32,338 nt of DNA from Candidatus Ornithospirochaeta stercoravium (GTDB lineage: Bacteria; Spirochaetota; Spirochaetia; Sphaerochaetales; Sphaerochaetaceae): NCBI GenBank assembly GCA_017694915.1, contig JADIMF010000084.1:1-32338 (forward strand), in the 5' to 3' direction. Below are positions 1-8,235 of this stretch, piece after piece. The position numbers and the translations under genes were made by a program. Position 1 is the stretch's first letter; each line of letters opens with the position of its first letter. The notes below the pieces were generated by a model. The model did no database searches and was not told where the DNA came from. It saw nothing but the letters and a program-made list of their open reading frames with translations.

Positions 1-69
1 ATTATCACATGCTGTGAATGCAAAAAGCATCAGAGCAGCAAGTGCTCCTATAAGAATACATTTCTTCAT
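1..69 (-). CDS. Lipoprotein, N-terminal fragment (cut by window edge)
   Basis: Only the first 23 codons are in the window. They encode a typical lipoprotein signal peptide: two lysines after the initiator Met, a hydrophobic run (ILIGALAALMLFAF) and a lipobox ending T-A-C at residues 19-21, followed by D-N. Signal peptidase II would cut before the Cys, leaving a lipid-anchored exported protein. The ATG at 69 is supported by a strong purine-rich ribosome binding site (AGGAGGAGAGG) six bases upstream. The mature part is outside the window, so the function cannot be named. A G-tract promoter lies directly upstream, so expression may be phase variable. Confidence 0.8.
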   Translation of the reverse strand, partial: MKKCILIGALAALMLFAFTACDN

Positions 70-101
70 CGTATTCCTCTCCTCCTAGATTTACAGCCTC
101 A

Positions 102-132
102 AGACTACCCCCCCCCGGTAGCAATTTGTCAA
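102..132 (-). promoter_or_regulatory. Candidate promoter with G9 tract in the spacer
   Basis: On the minus strand a perfect -35 hexamer TTGACA (132-127) is followed by a 19-base spacer and a -10-like TAGTCT (107-102, 3/6 matches). The spacer contains nine consecutive G (116-108). The tract is flanked by a CTACC/GGTAG inverted repeat. The start would fall near 95, giving a leader of about 26 nt ending in a strong ribosome binding site for the lipoprotein gene. Seven G would give the ideal 17-base spacer, so slippage in the tract would change promoter strength. The rest of the gap (133-266) is AT-rich with no terminator or gene that I can see. Confidence 0.5.
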
Positions 133-266
133 GCATTTTGTCGCGGAATTTTCAAACTTCTGATTTCTGTTGTTTTGAAACAATGAAGAATTTAAGAATT
201 TGGAAAACTTATTTTTCGTATTTTATGTCTTTAAAATTTAGATATATTGATTATTTCACTTTGTAT

Positions 267-1553
267 TTATTCATTAATTTGTTTTATTGGAATTATTATT
301 CTTGAGATAAATACATCTTTATCCTGTGAGAGATCAAGCATGCCATCATATTTCAAAAGAATGCTTTTCACGCTCTTCAGACCTGTTCCGCCATTTGGTT
401 TCGTTGTTTTAGGGGAATTGTTATCCCAGGATATAGTTCCATCAACTCTGTTTCTGATTTCTCCATAAAGCATCCCGTTCCTGATAGAAGCTTTTACTTC
501 TATGAATGGATTTTTTGCTTTGCAGCATGCTTCATAGGCATTATCGAGGATATTACCGAATATGACTGTGGTATCAGGTCTGGATAGCCCTATATCCTCT
601 GGAAGAACGACACGGAATGAGAATTCACCATCGATAGATGCAAAGCGTCTTGCAGTTATCCTGAGAAGTGCGTTCACTACCCTGTTCTCACACCATTCAT
701 TAAGCGCTGTTCTATCAAGGTTGGAATCATATTCCCTGAGATAAGACAGAGCTTCATCATATCTTTCTTCTTCAAGATAACTGAAAAGCACTCTGTCATG
801 CTGTTTCATATCATGTCTGTAGCGTCTGGCATTCTCAACGAATTCCTTTTCAGACTCAAGCTCATTCTCAAGAAGATTCTGCTGTGCTTTCACAAGCCTG
901 ATCTCATTTCTCTCCTTGAGAAGTATCAGCATCCTCAGGACAACGATGAAAGATGATAGAAGAAGGAATGAAACCATCAGAAGAAGCAGAAGATAAACGC
1001 TGTTGTCCTCCAGATAGAATGCCCCGATGAAAGCAAGTACGGAGATGGTCAGAAACGCGACAATTTCGAATACTATGAGAACAGACCAGCCTTTTCCTAT
1101 ATCATCAGTAGCTTTCTGGAATGGTTTCTTTATCTTCCAGGGATAAATGATAATAAGGGCTATCGAGAATAATGAACGTATATAGGCAATTGCTAATCCA
1201 TCCTCGTTAAAGAACATCTTTCCAATGAGATTCGATATCGAGGCTGCCAGCATAAAGAATGTTATATAGAGAATATAGAGGAATATATTCCTCACCACCG
1301 CTCCATCTGCCCAATAAATGAATGCAGCGAAATAAGAGACTCCCAGAATAACAAATGCAATACCGCCGGAATAAAACGTGAAGTTCTTTACATAGAAGAG
1401 CGAGGCAACAACTACCTCTATTATCAAAGAGACAACTGTCCAATACAGTCCAGAATGCTTAACCCTTTCAGATGCATCAGCCATCACATACAGCGACATC
1501 GTATGCGACAGGACAAGGAGCGTTCCTCTCAATACTGCTGGCAGGGTATCCAT
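267..1553 (-). CDS. GHKL sensor histidine kinase, AgrC-like
   Basis: A membrane histidine kinase of 428 residues. Residues 1-210 hold about six hydrophobic segments. A coiled-coil linker (about 212-242) leads to the phosphoacceptor motif RHDMKQH with His at 247, typical of the AgrC/CitA-like class. The ATPase domain has an N box (FGNILDNAYEAC, 332-343) and a glycine-rich box (GGTGLKSV, 388-395). Such kinases usually signal to LytTR response regulators, but none is adjacent: downstream is a lipoprotein gene and upstream the divergent YesM-type kinase. The ATG at 1553 has only a poor ribosome binding site, so the exact start is uncertain. The ligand cannot be inferred. Confidence 0.85.
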   Translation of the reverse strand: MDTLPAVLRGTLLVLSHTMSLYVMADASERVKHSGLYWTVVSLIIEVVVASLFYVKNFTFYSGGIAFVILGVSYFAAFIYWADGAVVRNIFLYILYITFFMLAASISNLIGKMFFNEDGLAIAYIRSLFSIALIIIYPWKIKKPFQKATDDIGKGWSVLIVFEIVAFLTISVLAFIGAFYLEDNSVYLLLLLMVSFLLLSSFIVVLRMLILLKERNEIRLVKAQQNLLENELESEKEFVENARRYRHDMKQHDRVLFSYLEEERYDEALSYLREYDSNLDRTALNEWCENRVVNALLRITARRFASIDGEFSFRVVLPEDIGLSRPDTTVIFGNILDNAYEACCKAKNPFIEVKASIRNGMLYGEIRNRVDGTISWDNNSPKTTKPNGGTGLKSVKSILLKYDGMLDLSQDKDVFISRIIIPIKQINE

Positions 1554-1582
1554 AGAAAAGACTTTAGCATATGTTCCATCCT

Positions 1583-1623
1583 TTCAAAAATAATTTGAAT
1601 TACTGAAACCGAGGAATCATAAT
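1583..1623 (+). promoter_or_regulatory. Promoter and palindrome upstream of the YesM-type kinase
   Basis: TTGAAT (1595-1600), a 17-base spacer and CATAAT (1618-1623) form a good sigma-70 promoter just before the kinase gene. A 17-bp palindrome, TTCAAA-N5-TTTGAA (1583-1599), overlaps the -35 and lies in the gap between the two divergent kinase genes, so it could be an operator. Transcription would start near 1630, downstream of the GAGG sequence and about at the second in-frame ATG (1631). Confidence 0.45.
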
Positions 1624-1624
1624 C

Positions 1625-3451
1625 ATGTTTATGGGAAAAGTGGGCAGATTATCATTACCAGTGAAGAAATTTTCAGTACGTCTGTTTCTGCTTATCGTAT
1701 TTGCTGTCGTTCTGCCATTGTCACTTGTATCCGTTTATATCGCAGCTCATATGGAAGCGTTCCTGAGAGAAAGGCTCAGTCAGAATGTATTCCAGAACGT
1801 TCAGCGAAGCGAAGGTTACATCTCTTCCTGTCTTGAGGATCTGGCATATTTTTCCAATATATTCGCTTACGATACAAACCTGAGAGAAATGCTTTACGAG
1901 CCAGAATCTTCTACGTATGAGGCCTCGAAGTATTTTGATGAGATAATCGCCCGTTCGCAGATAGAGAATCCCGACGATCTGAGAGCGAATGCAAAAATAG
2001 TGCTCATTGATAAATATGGCAGAGTTCTGTCTAACTGGAGTCTGAACTTCAATGATTACAAGTTCCTTCTGAACGAAAGCTGGGTGAAGGAAAGCATGGA
2101 TAACGATGGTCACATAGTCTGGTCGCTTTTCTCCCCTGCCTATATTGTCGGAGACAAAGGCCGCTACATATCGCTCGCCCGTTCAATTCTTTCGGATATC
2201 ACAAGCGGTGAATACATAGGAACACTCATCATCAGTATCGAGCAGAGCGAATTCGAGAGAATATTACGCGCATATGCCTATGAAAATGATCAGGTATATA
2301 TTCTCCTTGATAACGGAGATGTGCTGATGTCTTCAACTTCATCAGGAGCATTCAGTTCAGATGAGCTCAGGTTGATTTATGAGGAAGGATCGGGGAACAG
2401 ACAGGGCAATGAGATAATAAGTTCAGGAAACAGCAGATATCTCCTCTCCTACTACACGATACCTCATCCATGGGTTTTCAATGACAGCCAGATGAAGGTC
2501 TTCCACTTCTCTGATTACGCCCCGATAGAGGAAGAAGTCCAGGAAGCGATGAGCATACTGCGCTTTGCCATAATCCTTGTATTCTGTATCGTGCTTTTCA
2601 TCTCATTCACACTCTCAAGACGAGTTGTGAAACCAATTACAACACTCACAGAGCAGCTCAGGGACTATTCCATAGGAATGCATTTCAAGGATCTTGATCC
2701 AAACAGACAGGACGAGATCGGAGATCTGCACCGTGGTGTGCTCAGGATGAATGCAAGGCTCGAGAAGCTCTTCTCACGGGTGAAGGAAGAGCACGAGGCA
2801 AGAGAACATTATTACTACGAGTCGCTTCGGGCTCAGCTGAATCCCCACTATCTGTATAACACCCTTGGCACAATACGATGGATGGCAATTGCGAGAAGCG
2901 CGGACAACATCGTCGAAGCGATAGACAGCCTTGCATCAACTCTCAGATACAGCATGGGCAAGGAAAGCATAGTCACAGTCCGTGATGAAATAGAACACAT
3001 AGAGAGCTATGTGCATATTCATAATCTGAGATATGCGGCATATGCTGATTTGTCGGTGAATGTTCCTGAAGACATCATGAATATGAACATGATGAGGTTC
3101 ATTCTTCAGCCGATTGTAGAGAATTCAATAATCCATGGTTTCGATAAATCAAAGAGCATGATTCATATATCGATCAGCGGAGAGACGAAGGATGGTAAAC
3201 TGTATATCAGGATTCTTGACGATGGTGTCGGCATAAAGAAAGAAGCCATCAAAGCGCTTGAATCCGATGAAAAAGGAAAGAGGCTGACAGGAATCGGGCT
3301 GAGGAACGTCAACGAAAGCATAAAACTGCAATATGGAAGGGAGTACGGCATAAGGATTTCCGAAAGGACTGACACACATGGTACGGAAGCGCTTTTCATC
3401 CTTCCTGCAATAACCGGAGAGACAAGTGAAGAAAGTAATGATAGTCGATGA
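1625..3451 (+). CDS. YesM-type sensor histidine kinase
   Basis: A 608-residue kinase of the YesM (His_kinase, PF06580) type, commonly paired with AraC-type regulators of sugar uptake. It has one membrane helix at about 18-41, a large extracytoplasmic sensor domain, a second helix at about 311-335, then HAMP (about 330-385). The phosphoacceptor region reads LRAQLNPHYLYNTLG with His408. The ATPase domain shows an N box (QPIVENSIIHGF, near 492), LDDGVGI (near 532) and a second glycine box, GIGLRNV (near 556). Its end overlaps the response regulator gene by 26 bp, so the two are co-translated. Promoter spacing suggests the ATG at 1631 (MGKVGRLS) may be the true start on a leaderless mRNA. It probably senses a sugar or its binding protein and controls the importer downstream. 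Confidence 0.9.
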   Translation: MFMGKVGRLSLPVKKFSVRLFLLIVFAVVLPLSLVSVYIAAHMEAFLRERLSQNVFQNVQRSEGYISSCLEDLAYFSNIFAYDTNLREMLYEPESSTYEASKYFDEIIARSQIENPDDLRANAKIVLIDKYGRVLSNWSLNFNDYKFLLNESWVKESMDNDGHIVWSLFSPAYIVGDKGRYISLARSILSDITSGEYIGTLIISIEQSEFERILRAYAYENDQVYILLDNGDVLMSSTSSGAFSSDELRLIYEEGSGNRQGNEIISSGNSRYLLSYYTIPHPWVFNDSQMKVFHFSDYAPIEEEVQEAMSILRFAIILVFCIVLFISFTLSRRVVKPITTLTEQLRDYSIGMHFKDLDPNRQDEIGDLHRGVLRMNARLEKLFSRVKEEHEAREHYYYESLRAQLNPHYLYNTLGTIRWMAIARSADNIVEAIDSLASTLRYSMGKESIVTVRDEIEHIESYVHIHNLRYAAYADLSVNVPEDIMNMNMMRFILQPIVENSIIHGFDKSKSMIHISISGETKDGKLYIRILDDGVGIKKEAIKALESDEKGKRLTGIGLRNVNESIKLQYGREYGIRISERTDTHGTEALFILPAITGETSEESNDSR

Positions 3452-4973
3452 TGAGCTAATAGTCCGCAAAGGGCTTGAGGCTCTTCTTGACTGGGAGAAA
3501 GAAGGTTATCAGATAACAGATGAAGCGGAATCAGGAGAAGAAGCTCTGAGGAAAATCAGAGAGACGCCTCCTGATATCATCCTCACCGATCTTTATATGG
3601 TAGGAGGCGATGGATTCTATCTGATTAATGCCGTAAAAAGCCTTTATCCTCACATTCCGATTATCGTTCTTTCAAGCTATAACGATTTTGAGAATGTACG
3701 GAAAGCCATGAAGCTCGGCGCGTCGGATTACATATTCAAGCTGACAGTGAATCCAGAAGAGCTACTGAAGACCCTGAAGGAAGTATCTTCCGGAATCCAG
3801 GACAGCGCTTCTGACGACAAGACGCACCCTGAGTATCAGATGAGAATACTCAAGGCACTGTCAGAGGACAAAGACATAGACGATGACGTCTCCATCCCGG
3901 AATCGATAATCAATGGATTTGCAGCTGTACTGATTCATGCTGATGATTTCAGCATCATCTCAAAGCGCAACATATTCCCAGACTGGCAGAGAACAAGAAA
4001 ACTCATCTCAGGCATGATTGAGGAGACAATGAGGCGTAACGGAGATGCTCTCACCATCGATTACTCCTCATCAGATATCATAGCACTCACTGCAAGAAAT
4101 AGTGATTCTTACGAAGAACTGAGAGACGAGATGGATATACTTGCGCGAAGAATCAGGAATGCAACAGCGATATCCGTATCAATTGTCATTTCTTCCTTAA
4201 AACACGGCAGAGACAGCATCATCGGAGGAATAAGGGAATCTCTTACAGCACTCCCCCGCCTCTTCTATACTTCGGATTCAGTCTATATCGTTCACACCGA
4301 TAAACAATATACAAAACCGGAACTGCCAGAAGAATTCTCATCAGATGCCTACCTTTCGCTTCTGAATTCAGGCGATGCAGTGGGAGCCATAAGAAAATTC
4401 CGTGCAGAACTCGGATACTTCAGAGAGCATCATGGTTGGAAGAAAAGCGACACGATAAAAACGCTTGTCGAAGCGGCAAGATATCTGTCGCTTCTCATTG
4501 ATACCAGCGATATAACCCTGAACAGCATCACACTCAGCGAAGCGATATATCTTCCAGACCGTTTCTCCACGCTCTTCTCCTACAGCAATTCCATACTGGA
4601 TGCAATCGAAGAGGAAGTCAGGCAGACAAAGCCTGCGCGAAAGGAAATCATAGAGATCATCAGCTATGTCAGAAACAATCTTTCAAAAGACATATCAGTT
4701 GCAGAAGCGGCCGAAAAGGCAAATATGAGCGAAAGCAATTTCTCCCATGTATTCACCGATGAGAAAGGAATATCCTTCTCTAAGTTCGTATCCAGAATGA
4801 AAATGGAGAAAGCTGCAGAGCTTCTTGCCACTACTGACATGAGAATAAACGAGATATCGGATGCAATAGGTATCAGCAACCCAAATTACTTCAGCGTGCA
4901 GTTCAGAAAAGCCTACGGATTATCTCCGATGGAATTCCGGGGAGATAGAAAACAGCAGGAAAAAGAAGATTAG
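3426..4973 (+). CDS. YesN-type response regulator (REC + AraC helix-turn-helix)
   Basis: 515 residues. The receiver domain (1-120) has the acidic pair D8/D9, phosphoacceptor D55 (ILTDLYM) and Lys105. A long middle region (about 125-400) of the kind seen in YesN-type regulators has no motif I recognise. The C-terminus (about 405-515) is an AraC/XylS DNA-binding domain with two helix-turn-helix units, ending in the family signature around NPNYFSVQFRKAYG. The start is a GTG at 3426 preceded by GGAGA; an ATG at 3438 is an alternative. The gene overlaps the kinase gene, so it is its cognate regulator. Gene order makes the sugar importer at 5079 the likely target. Confidence 0.92.
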   Translation: MKKVMIVDDELIVRKGLEALLDWEKEGYQITDEAESGEEALRKIRETPPDIILTDLYMVGGDGFYLINAVKSLYPHIPIIVLSSYNDFENVRKAMKLGASDYIFKLTVNPEELLKTLKEVSSGIQDSASDDKTHPEYQMRILKALSEDKDIDDDVSIPESIINGFAAVLIHADDFSIISKRNIFPDWQRTRKLISGMIEETMRRNGDALTIDYSSSDIIALTARNSDSYEELRDEMDILARRIRNATAISVSIVISSLKHGRDSIIGGIRESLTALPRLFYTSDSVYIVHTDKQYTKPELPEEFSSDAYLSLLNSGDAVGAIRKFRAELGYFREHHGWKKSDTIKTLVEAARYLSLLIDTSDITLNSITLSEAIYLPDRFSTLFSYSNSILDAIEEEVRQTKPARKEIIEIISYVRNNLSKDISVAEAAEKANMSESNFSHVFTDEKGISFSKFVSRMKMEKAAELLATTDMRINEISDAIGISNPNYFSVQFRKAYGLSPMEFRGDRKQQEKED

Positions 4974-5004
4974 CAGCAGAAAATGAAAGATTGTATTTCT
5001 GCTG
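4974..5004 (+). promoter_or_regulatory. Stem-loop after the response regulator gene
   Basis: A perfect 9-bp stem (CAGCAGAAA 4974-4982 with TTTCTGCTG 4996-5004) begins right after the stop codon. It has a 13-base loop and no downstream T tract. A second CAGCAG near 5032 could pair instead with the 3' arm, so two folds are possible. It may be a partial terminator, an mRNA-stabilising element or a regulatory leader in front of the binding-protein gene. No clear promoter was found between 4974 and 5078. Confidence 0.4.
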
Positions 5005-5078
5005 ACTGCTGTAACTTAAAGACTTTCAGCAGCCTAAGATGCGAAAGCAACCATAGACTTTGAGACAGGAGGTTGGAT

Positions 5079-6410
5079 ATGAAGCATTTCAGAATCATTG
5101 CTATTGCATTGCTGCTTCTCGCAATCATTACGCTTCCTGTCGTCGCTGGCGGTGCAGGAGAAAGCGCAAAAGATGAGGATATAGTAACACTCAGGTTCTG
5201 GGGAGGAGTTCCACCAGAAGCAGGTCCGCAGGCATCGGTAGATCTTTTCAATGAGCAGTACGCCGACAAGGGAATCAGAGTCGAATATGAGAGATTCGTA
5301 AACGACGATACAGGTAACCTCAAGCTTGAGACGAACCTTCTTTCAGGCGATGGTGTAGATCTCTACATGACATACACCACTGATATCCTTGCAAAGCGCG
5401 CTGAAGGCAATATGGCCCTTGATCTCTCAGAGCTTATCGAAAGAGACGGATTCGACCTTACACAGTATGGCGGATCACTCATGGAGAGCTATTACATCAA
5501 CGGCAAGCCTTATTGTGTTCCTACCAAGCTTGACCAGTATGGAATAGTCCTCAATAAGGACATGTTCGATGCAGCAGGTATCCCTATTCCTACAGAATGG
5601 ACATTCGATGAGTTCAGGGAAGTTGCAAAGAAGCTTACTCACGGAGAAGGCCAGGATAAGGTATACGGAATGTTCTGGAACTCACAGCAGGATCTTACAT
5701 ACATCCTCTCTTACCTTGTCGCACAGACAAACGGCGGAGATCCGATGTATCTGAGCGAGACAGAGTCTGCTTTCACAGATCCTGTAGTACTTGCAGCCGT
5801 TGAGCTTATCTACAACATGATGAATGTTGACGGCTCATCACCGACACATGCTGATTCCGTAACTCAGAAGCTCAGCCAGGAAGGTGTATTCCTCGCAGGA
5901 AAGTCTGCTATGACAATCGGACCGTGGATGGTCAGATCAATCAAGGATCTTGATAACTATCCACACGACTTCGTAACAGCATTCGCACCATATCCTGTAT
6001 ATGCAGAAGGACAGAGGAACTTCACACAGGGCGGATACGGAGACATGCTCTGCATCAATCCTAAGAGCGAGCACATCGAAGAAGCATGGGAATTCATCAA
6101 GTGGTACGCAACTGAAGGAATGCTTCCTGTCGTAGAAGGCGGAAGAGTACCTTGCTTCAACACATACGATCCGGCAGAAGTCACAGCAGCATTCCTCAAG
6201 GGCGGCGAAGAGCTTCTTGACAGTGAGACAACAATGACGGTTCTTATCAATCCTGCAGATAACTATGCTGCACCATCGATTACGAACCACAGTGCTGAGA
6301 TCAAGAGAGTCTTCACAGAGGAAATGGAAACAATCCTGCTCGGAGATGAGACACCTGCAGAAGGAATGGCAAAAGCTAAAGAACGCGCTGACGCAATACT
6401 TCAGCAGTGA
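5079..6410 (+). CDS. Sugar ABC transporter substrate-binding protein (family 1)
   Basis: An extracytoplasmic solute-binding protein of 443 residues, of the MalE/UgpB-like carbohydrate family. It starts with a signal peptide (residues 1-23, cleavage likely after VVA) and has no lipobox Cys, so it is predicted to be soluble in the periplasm. The mature part opens with TLRFWGG and has family features such as GKPYCVPTKLDQYGIVLNKDMFDAAG and, later, an AWEFIKWYA motif. The ATG at 5079 is chosen because GGAGG lies six bases upstream; a TTG two codons earlier overlaps that site. It is the first gene of the importer. A stem-loop follows it. The substrate is probably a mono- or oligosaccharide; the sequence alone does not say which. 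Confidence 0.93.
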   Translation: MKHFRIIAIALLLLAIITLPVVAGGAGESAKDEDIVTLRFWGGVPPEAGPQASVDLFNEQYADKGIRVEYERFVNDDTGNLKLETNLLSGDGVDLYMTYTTDILAKRAEGNMALDLSELIERDGFDLTQYGGSLMESYYINGKPYCVPTKLDQYGIVLNKDMFDAAGIPIPTEWTFDEFREVAKKLTHGEGQDKVYGMFWNSQQDLTYILSYLVAQTNGGDPMYLSETESAFTDPVVLAAVELIYNMMNVDGSSPTHADSVTQKLSQEGVFLAGKSAMTIGPWMVRSIKDLDNYPHDFVTAFAPYPVYAEGQRNFTQGGYGDMLCINPKSEHIEEAWEFIKWYATEGMLPVVEGGRVPCFNTYDPAEVTAAFLKGGEELLDSETTMTVLINPADNYAAPSITNHSAEIKRVFTEEMETILLGDETPAEGMAKAKERADAILQQ

Positions 6411-6418
6411 TAATCGAC

Positions 6419-6447
6419 AAGGAGGACCGGGGTCTCCGGTTCTCCTT
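6419..6447 (+). terminator. Intercistronic stem-loop between binding-protein and permease genes
   Basis: AAGGAGGACCGG (6419-6430) pairs with CCGGTTCTCCTT (6436-6447) over 12 bp with one G-U pair and a 5-base loop. It lies between the binding-protein stop and the permease start and is followed only by ATTTC. It is best read as a leaky terminator or a 3' barrier to exonuclease, which would raise binding-protein mRNA above permease mRNA, as known for malE-malF type operons. The stem also hides an AAGGAGG sequence. Confidence 0.65.
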
Positions 6448-6464
6448 ATTTCAGGGAAACAATA

Positions 6465-7358
6465 ATGAATATACACAGGAAAAGGATGCTCAAGAGCAAC
6501 CTGACCGGTTATGCTTTCATATTGCCGAATATCATCGGAGTCGTACTTTTCACGCTTGTTCCGATGCTGTATTCGCTTTTCGTAAGCTTTACCGATTGGG
6601 ATTACACAAAAGGCTTTGGCAATTACAATTTCATTGGAATAAAGAACTTCATTGACATGTGGAGTGATGAATGGTTCACCACTTCCCTTCTCAACACGAT
6701 ATTCTTCTCGGTTGTCGTTGTACCGGCAACGATAATACTTGCGCTTGTGATTGCCGTCATCATCGATAGATATTGCTTTGCAAAGCTTCCGATAAGGCTG
6801 ATGATGTTCATGCCTTACATATCGAATGTCGTAGCTGTTGCAATTGTATGGGTGATGATGTATTCCCCATGGGGACCTTTTACACAGCTGATGGAAACGT
6901 TCGGATGGAAAGAGCCGCCGCAGTGGCTCGGCGATCCGACCTGGGCACTACCCGCTATCATGCTTATGACGATATGGTCAAACGTCGGTTACGCGATAAT
7001 GATCTACACATCGTCAATACAGGGATTACCGAAGGATGCATATGAAGCTGCTGAAATTGATGGTGCAAATGCCCTGCAGCAGTTCAGATATCTCACGATA
7101 AACTTCCTCTCGCCTACCACATTCTTCCTTGTAATAACGACATTCATAACGAGCTTCCAGGTATTCGCCCCTATCCAGATCATGACGCGAGGCGGCCCTG
7201 GCTCAAGCTCCAACGTGCTTGTCTATTACATCTACACATCGGCATTCAGCTTCTACAAGATGGGATATGCCTCTGCAATGAGCTGGATTCTCTTCATCAT
7301 CCTCTTCGCCATAACCATGGTGCAGTGGCATGGACAGAAGAAGTGGGTTTCATATTAA
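6465..7358 (+). CDS. Sugar ABC transporter permease, MalF/UgpA-like
   Basis: A 297-residue inner-membrane permease of the binding-protein-dependent transport family. About six hydrophobic helices are visible, the first around residues 15-40. The cytoplasmic coupling loop that docks the ATPase is at about 193-215: EAAEIDGANALQQFRYLTI, the EAA motif with its conserved G. Near the C-terminus, PIQIMTRGGPGSSSNVLVYYIY is typical of MalF/UgpA-type sugar permeases. The ATG at 6465 has a modest AGGG site. It pairs with the next gene product to form the transmembrane channel. No ATPase gene lies in this cluster, which is usual for CUT1 systems using a shared MsmK/UgpC ATPase. Confidence 0.92.
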   Translation: MNIHRKRMLKSNLTGYAFILPNIIGVVLFTLVPMLYSLFVSFTDWDYTKGFGNYNFIGIKNFIDMWSDEWFTTSLLNTIFFSVVVVPATIILALVIAVIIDRYCFAKLPIRLMMFMPYISNVVAVAIVWVMMYSPWGPFTQLMETFGWKEPPQWLGDPTWALPAIMLMTIWSNVGYAIMIYTSSIQGLPKDAYEAAEIDGANALQQFRYLTINFLSPTTFFLVITTFITSFQVFAPIQIMTRGGPGSSSNVLVYYIYTSAFSFYKMGYASAMSWILFIILFAITMVQWHGQKKWVSY

Positions 7359-7368
7359 GGAGGACATG

Positions 7369-8223
7369 ATGATCAAGGACAGAACAAGAAGACAGATAAT
7401 AAGAATCATCTTCACCGTGATAATCGGCCTCTTTGCACTGACGATGATCACACCGTTCTTATGGATGCTCTCCGCTTCCATGAAACGTGCTCTGGATGTA
7501 ATGAAGCTCCCGATTGACTGGATACCAGACTATTTCTACCCCGACAACTACATGAAGGTATGGCATATCGGAGATAAAGCGGTAAGGGATTATCATTTCG
7601 GAACTGCATATTTCAACTCACTTAAGGTCGCTTTCATCAACCTGACAGGAAGCGTAATAACAAGTACGCTTGCAGGCTATGCTTTTGCGAAGCTCAAGTT
7701 CAAAGGACGTGATGTGCTTTTCCTTATCTATCTCGGTACGATGATGATACCGAGTCAGGTCACGCTTATTCCTAAATTCGCAATCTTCAACGCGCTCGGC
7801 ATAAAAGGACACTGGACTCTCATACTTCCAGGACTGGTCACCATAACCGGTACGTTCCTGATGCGGCAGTATTTCATGCAGATACCGAACGAACTGAGAG
7901 AATCAGGAGTCGTCGATGGCGCAAGCGAGTTCAGGATATGGTGGAACATCATGGTCCCGATTGCCAAGCCAAGCATGGCTTCGCTTGCCATGATTGTCTT
8001 CCTCTGGAACTGGAATGCGTATCTTGAACCACTCGTATTCCTTTCTAACTGGAGACAGTACACGATACCGCTTGCGCTCACGAACTTCATCGAGGAAAGC
8101 GTTACTGAATATAACCTTGTTATGGCGGCAGCTTCGTCTGCACTCATTCCTGCATTCATAGTCTTCCTTCTTGGACAGAAATTCTTCATCAAGGGGCTTG
8201 TGGCAGGTGCTGTAAAAGGTTAA
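7369..8223 (+). CDS. Sugar ABC transporter permease, MalG/UgpE-like
   Basis: The second permease of the importer, 284 residues from the ATG at 7369. AAGGAGG lies five bases before this ATG; the adjacent ATG at 7366 would be only two bases away and is less likely. Six membrane helices are apparent, beginning with IIFTVIIGLFALTMITPFLW. The EAA-type loop is near residue 178 (ESGVVDGASEFRIWWNIMVP). FLWNWNAYLEPLVFL and the C-terminal GAVKG are hallmarks of MalG/UgpE-type proteins. It starts ten bases after the previous stop and is followed by an AAGGAGG that overlaps its own stop and serves the FAD oxidoreductase gene, so all these genes are one operon. Confidence 0.92.
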   Translation: MIKDRTRRQIIRIIFTVIIGLFALTMITPFLWMLSASMKRALDVMKLPIDWIPDYFYPDNYMKVWHIGDKAVRDYHFGTAYFNSLKVAFINLTGSVITSTLAGYAFAKLKFKGRDVLFLIYLGTMMIPSQVTLIPKFAIFNALGIKGHWTLILPGLVTITGTFLMRQYFMQIPNELRESGVVDGASEFRIWWNIMVPIAKPSMASLAMIVFLWNWNAYLEPLVFLSNWRQYTIPLALTNFIEESVTEYNLVMAAASSALIPAFIVFLLGQKFFIKGLVAGAVKG

Positions 8224-8235
8224 GGAGGTCATCAA

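Noticed and set aside
5937-6476. 179-codon minus-strand frame
   Set aside because: Opposite the sugar-binding protein gene; very Cys-rich and without start signals, as expected for a non-coding frame.
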